This document shows positions 36,308 to 44,752 of a DNA stretch of 44,752 bases, in pieces. The first letter of the stretch is position 1; each line of letters opens with the position of its first letter. The notes under the pieces are model-generated. The model saw only the letters and a list, made by a program, of their open reading frames with translations. It was not told the origin of the DNA and ran no database searches. Origin of the DNA: CALOBA01 sp942491465 (GTDB taxonomy: Bacteria > Pseudomonadota > Gammaproteobacteria > Chromatiales > Chromatiaceae); NCBI GenBank assembly GCA_942491465.1, contig CALOBA010000068.1:1-44752 (forward strand), read 5' to 3'. The position numbers and the translations under genes are program-made.

Positions 36308-36354
36308 ACAGACGCTGCCGCCGGCTCGGACCTTGCCGAACGGCGGCTGTCTGT
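36308..36354 (+). other. stem-loop between pilQ and aroK
   Basis: Two-part inverted repeat: ACAGAC (36308-36313) with GTCTGT (36349-36354), and GCCGCC (36317-36322) with GGCGGC (36342-36347), in the 71-bp gap after pilQ. No T run follows, so it may be a weak attenuator or transcript end rather than a full terminator. Confidence 0.45.
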
Positions 36355-36369
36355 CATATCGTTGACGCC

Positions 36370-36894
36370 ATGATACGGCCACAAAACATTTTTCTCGTCG
36401 GCCCCATGGGCGCAGGCAAGAGCACCATCGGGCGGCAGCTTGCCGAGGCGCTCGGCTACGAATTTCTGGACAGCGATCACGAGATCCAGCGCCGCACCGG
36501 TGTGGACATCCCAACCATCTTCGAGTACGAGGGCGAGGACGGCTTCCGCAAGCGGGAGCGCCAAGTGGTCGAAGAGCTTGCGCAACGAGAAGACGTTGTG
36601 TTGGCCACCGGTGGCGGCGTCGTGCTCCGTGCGGAAAATCGCCAACAGCTCGCCTCTCGCGGGTTCGTCATCTACCTGCATTGCAGTCCCGAGCAGCAGT
36701 ACGCGCGGACCTCCCGCGATCGCAATCGGCCACTGCTGGATACCGAAGACCCGCTGCAGCGGCTTCGCGACTTGATGGCCGAGCGCGAACCGATCTACCG
36801 GCAGGTGGCTGACTTGGTGGTCTCCACGGAGCGACGCGGGACATCGTCCGTGGTCAAGGAGATCCGCCGACGACTCGACGAGACAAACCCATGA
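36370..36894 (+). CDS. aroK: shikimate kinase (AroK)
   Basis: AroK phosphorylates shikimate at the 3-hydroxyl with ATP; 174 aa. The P-loop is GPMGAGKST (11-19), the shikimate-binding Asp is in LDSDHEI, and further motifs are DGFRKRE and ATGGGVVL. DRNRPLL is the lid arginine region. It ends overlapping aroB by ATGA. The aroK-aroB pair downstream of pilQ is a conserved gammaproteobacterial order. Confidence 0.96.
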   Translation: MIRPQNIFLVGPMGAGKSTIGRQLAEALGYEFLDSDHEIQRRTGVDIPTIFEYEGEDGFRKRERQVVEELAQREDVVLATGGGVVLRAENRQQLASRGFVIYLHCSPEQQYARTSRDRNRPLLDTEDPLQRLRDLMAEREPIYRQVADLVVSTERRGTSSVVKEIRRRLDETNP

Positions 36895-38003
36895 CTTCTC
36901 CGGCAGCCCGAACGCTCAGTGTCTCGCTCGGAGAGCGCAGCTACCCGATCTTTATCGGCCCCGGCCTGATCGCTGAGGCGTCGCTGTACCGGCCCTACAT
37001 CGGCCACTCGCAGGTCATGGTCGTCACCAACGAGACCGTCGCACCGCTCTACCTGGCGCAGGTCCGATCGGCCTTGTCGGGCCTGAACGTCGCCGAGGTG
37101 ATCCTACCCGACGGTGAGCAGTTCAAGGATCTTGCAACTTGGAACCGGATCTTCGACGCCCTGCTTGCCCAGCGCTTCGGTCGTAGCTGCACATTGATCG
37201 CCTTGGGCGGTGGCGTCGTTGGCGATATGGCGGGGTTCGCGGCTGCCTGCTACCAACGCGGCGTGCCCTTTCTCCAGGTCCCAACAACGCTGCTGGCCCA
37301 GGTCGACTCCTCCGTTGGTGGCAAGACCGGCATCAATCATGCCGCCGGCAAGAACATGATCGGCGCCTTCCATCAGCCTCGGGCCGTCATCGCCGACACC
37401 GATACCCTGGCAACGCTGCCGGACAGGGAACTCCGCGCCGGGATGGCCGAGGTGCTCAAGTATGGCCTGATACGCGATGGGGCGTTCTTCGACTGGCTGG
37501 AAGCCCGCCGCGACGCATTGCTTGATCGGGACGCCGCGGCACTCACGGAGGCGATCGAGCGGTCTTGTCGGAACAAGGCCGAGGTCGTCGCCGCCGACGA
37601 GCTTGAGGCCGGTCAGCGTGCCTTGCTGAATCTGGGGCATACCTTTGCGCATGCCATTGAGGCCGGCGCCGGCTACGGCGTGTGGCTCCACGGTGAAGCG
37701 GTCGGGGCCGGGATGGTGATGGCTGCCGCCCTGTCTGCGGATCTAGGGTGGATCGAGCGGACGGCAAGCGAGAAGGTCCGTCAAGTCATCGCGGCCTTCG
37801 GGCTGCCGGTGGCCCCCCCCGTCGACCTCCCGACCGACCGCTGGCTGGAGCTGATGGCCGTGGACAAGAAGGTCGTTGACGGGACATTGCGCCTCGTCCT
37901 GCTCACGGGTATCGGCAGCGCTGTGGTCAGCGCAGAGCCCAACACCGACCAGCTGCGACAGGCCATTGATGCGGCCCGTGATCGCGCCCGGAAGGGTCCG
38001 TGA
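36891..38003 (+). CDS. aroB: 3-dehydroquinate synthase (AroB)
   Basis: AroB cyclises DAHP to 3-dehydroquinate, using NAD and a divalent metal; 370 aa. The NAD-binding loop reads ALGGGVVGDMAGFAAA, and the active site has PTTLLAQVDSSVGGKTGIN. Metal ligands are the Glu in AEVLKYGLI, the His in LNLGHTFAHAIE and the His in WLHGEAVGAGM. It starts inside the aroK stop. No damX/SPOR-domain gene follows, unlike E. coli; 38004-38422 (419 bp) contains only short unsupported frames. Confidence 0.97.
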   Translation: MTSPAARTLSVSLGERSYPIFIGPGLIAEASLYRPYIGHSQVMVVTNETVAPLYLAQVRSALSGLNVAEVILPDGEQFKDLATWNRIFDALLAQRFGRSCTLIALGGGVVGDMAGFAAACYQRGVPFLQVPTTLLAQVDSSVGGKTGINHAAGKNMIGAFHQPRAVIADTDTLATLPDRELRAGMAEVLKYGLIRDGAFFDWLEARRDALLDRDAAALTEAIERSCRNKAEVVAADELEAGQRALLNLGHTFAHAIEAGAGYGVWLHGEAVGAGMVMAAALSADLGWIERTASEKVRQVIAAFGLPVAPPVDLPTDRWLELMAVDKKVVDGTLRLVLLTGIGSAVVSAEPNTDQLRQAIDAARDRARKGP

Positions 38004-38422
38004 AGCTCGATAATGCCGAGCGCGCAAGTCCCGAGGCTGCGGCCCGACACGACTTGCGCGCACTGGCGCGCCCCGATTCGGTGCGCCTGCGTCTGTATTT
38101 GCACCATGTTGCTGCGCCAAGTTGGGCGGTCGCTCGCCGGGCGAGCACCTCGCCGCCGCTCCGGCAACGCAACAGTCTGGCATAGCAACTGCTTATGCCG
38201 TACCATTGCCGGTCCGCCGCCCCGGCGCGCCGCGACCACCGGTCGCACCTGTCAAATCACCTGACCCCGTGCTGCGCCTATCTGCACCATTACGCAGAAT
38301 CAGGCCGGTCGAGGTCCTCATCCTGACCGGCGATTGTCAAAACCGGAGCATCCTGGTGGTGTTAATACGTCATCCGGGGGCCACCATCGGTCGTCATGAA
38401 CCCGGTTCCAGCGAGGTCTCCG

Positions 38423-43117
<4,695 letters not shown>

Positions 43118-43125
<8 letters not shown>

Positions 43126-44625
43126 GCCCACCGGTTTCATGGAGTATGAGCGCGTCGAGACCGGCTATGAGCCGGCCGGGGATCGTGTCGTCCATTACAA
43201 GAGTTCGTCCGTCCGCTCAGCGCCGAGGAGATCGGAGAGCAAGGCGCGCGCTGCATGGATTGCGGTATTCCATACTGTCATCAGGGCTGTCCGGTCAACA
43301 ACATCATCCCGGACTGGAACGACCTCGTCTACCGCGGCGACTGGCAGTCCGCGATCGAGGTGCTGCACTCGACGAACAATTTCCCGGAGTTCACTGGGCG
43401 TGTCTGCCCCGCCCCCTGTGAGGCGGCCTGCACGCTGAACCTGGACGACGCCCCGGTCACGATCAAGACCATCGAGTGCGCGATCGTCGACAAGGCCTGG
43501 GAAGAGGGTTGGATCACACCCGAGGTCCCTGAACGGCGCTCCGGCAAGAAGGTCGCCGTCGTCGGTTCCGGCCCTGCCGGTCTGGCCGCGGCCCAGCAGC
43601 TGGCCCGCGCCGGCCACCAGCGTGGGCCTCTACGAAAAGCGCGGATCGTATCGGTGGCCTGCTGCGCTATGGCATTCCGGACTTCAAGCTCAGCAAACAG
43701 CTCATCGACCGGCGCATGTCGCAGATGCGTACCGAAGGCGTGCAGTTTCACACCCATATCAATATCGGCGTGGATCTGCCTGTCGCCAAGCTCCGAGCGG
43801 AGTACGATGCAGTGGTACTGGCCGGCGGCTCCGAGAAGCCACGCGACTTCGACATACCAGGGCGCAGCTTCGACGGCATCTATTTCGCGATGGAGTTTCT
43901 GAACCGCAAACAGCAGGCGGGTGCAAGGCTCCCATGTCCCCGATGATGAGTTTGTCAGCGCCCAGGGTGAAGCATGTCATCGTCATCGGCGGCGGCGACA
44001 CAGGCTCCGACTGCGTCGGCACGGCCAACCGCCATGAAGCCGCTTCGATCACCCAGATCGAGTTGCTGGACAAGCCCCCGGAAAAGGAGGATAAGGCGCT
44101 AACCTGGCCCGCATGGCCTAACAAGTTACGCACATCGAGTTCCCAAGAAGAAGGCTGATACTCGGATGTGGAACGTGGCGACCAAGGCGTTCGTCGCCAA
44201 CGACGACGGTCAGGTCAAGGCGCTGAGGTATACCCTGGTGCGCTGGGACAAGGATGCGCAAGGCCGCTGGCAGATGAGCGAGGTCGAGGGCTCCGACGGA
44301 GAGCTGAAGGCCGATCTGGTGCTGCTGGCCATGGGCTTCGTGCATCCGGTGCACGACGGGATGATCGACGAGCTCACGGAGACCGCCGGACTCGAGCTGG
44401 ACGATCGCGGCAACGTCAAGGGCTGCACCGAGGGGGTGAAGGCTTACCACACCTCCATCCGACGGAGTCTTTGCCGCCGGTGACATGCGCCGCGGTCAAT
44501 CTTTGGTGGTCTGGGCCATCCGTGAAGGACGGCAATGCGCCAGGGCCGTGGATCAATGGCTGATGGGGACGAGCGCTGCCGCGGTGAGGCGACGCGAGGC
44601 AGGGATGCCTTGGACTGAGAGATGA
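43118..44625 (+). pseudogene. gltD: glutamate synthase small subunit, multiple frameshifts
   Basis: GltD is the NADPH-oxidising flavoprotein partner of GltB. ATG 43118 overlaps the gltB stop. Conserved pieces appear in order: MGKPTGFMEYERVE, cysteine clusters CMDCGIPYCHQGC and CPAPCEAAC, the FAD motif VAVVGSGPAGLAAAQQL, GLLRYGIPDFKL, the NADPH motif VIVIGGGDTGSDCVG, KADLVLLAMGFVHPV and the C-terminal FAAGDMRRGQSLVVWAIREG. Frame changes occur near 43202, 43621, 43640, 43927, 43969, 44168 and 44460, plus an in-frame TGA at 44156-44158 where Cys is expected. Most are +1. As written it cannot be translated in full; a low-quality contig end is my preferred explanation. Confidence 0.9.
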
Positions 44626-44649
44626 AAAAGCGGCCCTACGGCCGCTTTT
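44626..44649 (+). terminator. intrinsic terminator after gltD
   Basis: Ten-bp stem AAAAGCGGCC/GGCCGCTTTT with a four-base loop directly after the gltD stop; the T run forms the 3' side of the stem. It ends the pil-aro-glt region. Nothing further is identifiable to 44752. Confidence 0.88.
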
Positions 44650-44752
44650 CGTTGTTCCACGATCCACTACACTGTCCTGCAGCACAAGATTTCCAGCACA
44701 ACAGGCTCGCCCACAGCGGCGGTGCGGACACCGAATGAATATCCCCGCTGAA

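Noticed and set aside
38000..38185. 61-codon frame starting at the aroB stop (GTGA overlap)
   Set aside because: No family resemblance or coding pattern; it fades into Ala/Arg-rich sequence.
44735..44752. Start of another gene (ATG 44735) after gltD
   Set aside because: Six codons only and no ribosome-binding site; cannot be judged within the window.

Overview
The window is a GC-rich chromosomal segment of a gammaproteobacterium. Three conserved loci support this: the ubiH-pepP-ygfB cluster divergent from a small coiled-coil gene, zapA, 6S RNA and the 5-formyl-THF cyclo-ligase gene; the atpIBEFHAGDC operon followed by glmU-glmS; and pilMNOPQ followed by aroK-aroB and gltBD. Codon and protein style, plus two Rpn/PDDEXK-type nuclease genes (one decayed), suggest Chromatiales (purple sulfur bacteria or relatives). 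That placement is inference, because no photosynthesis or sulfur-oxidation gene lies in the window.

Layout. 1-1500 is a degenerate accessory patch: a REP-like palindrome, a possible transposase relic, a small membrane ORF, and a hypothetical gene whose 3' end runs into the antisense of an Rpn remnant. 1646-2560 encodes an exported staphylococcal-nuclease-like protein with a C-terminal HhH domain, and its stop codon lies in a 170-bp inverted-repeat element. 2831-6026 (minus) is ygfB-pepP-ubiH. 6269-7733 (plus) is a TIGR02449-like gene, zapA, 6S RNA and the folate cyclo-ligase. 7783-8691 (minus) is an intact Rpn nuclease gene. 8971-14022 (plus) is a tightly packed six-gene run: hemB, aroE, a beta-hydroxyacid dehydrogenase, an unknown conserved protein, an exported EF-hand-like protein and a polysaccharide deacetylase. 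13903-16143 (minus) is trmB with a FetAB-like ABC pair, then speA (16370-18268), glmS, glmU, an FKBP-type isomerase and the complete ATP synthase operon (22489-29661). rpmE diverges from atpI, and a near-consensus promoter is visible for each. A conserved hypothetical gene on the minus strand precedes pilMNOPQ (31182-36298), aroK, aroB, gltB and gltD.

How the genes work together. The window is mostly housekeeping: ATP synthesis, UDP-GlcNAc precursor synthesis (GlmS/GlmU), the shikimate pathway (AroE, AroK, AroB), tetrapyrrole and ubiquinone synthesis, ammonium assimilation (GltBD), cell division (ZapA) and the type IV pilus alignment/secretin complex.

The most striking irregularity is sequence integrity. 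pilQ is split by one frameshift between its AMIN domains, gltB carries four frame changes, and gltD carries about seven plus an in-frame TGA. Eleven of these twelve breaks fall in the last 3.4 kb, while the interrupted protein segments stay well conserved. I favour low-quality sequence at a contig end over real pseudogenes, but sequence alone cannot decide. I found no CRISPR array, tRNA, rRNA, phage or obvious new defence system. The less ordinary material is the inverted-repeat elements, the Rpn genes and a few uncharacterised proteins.
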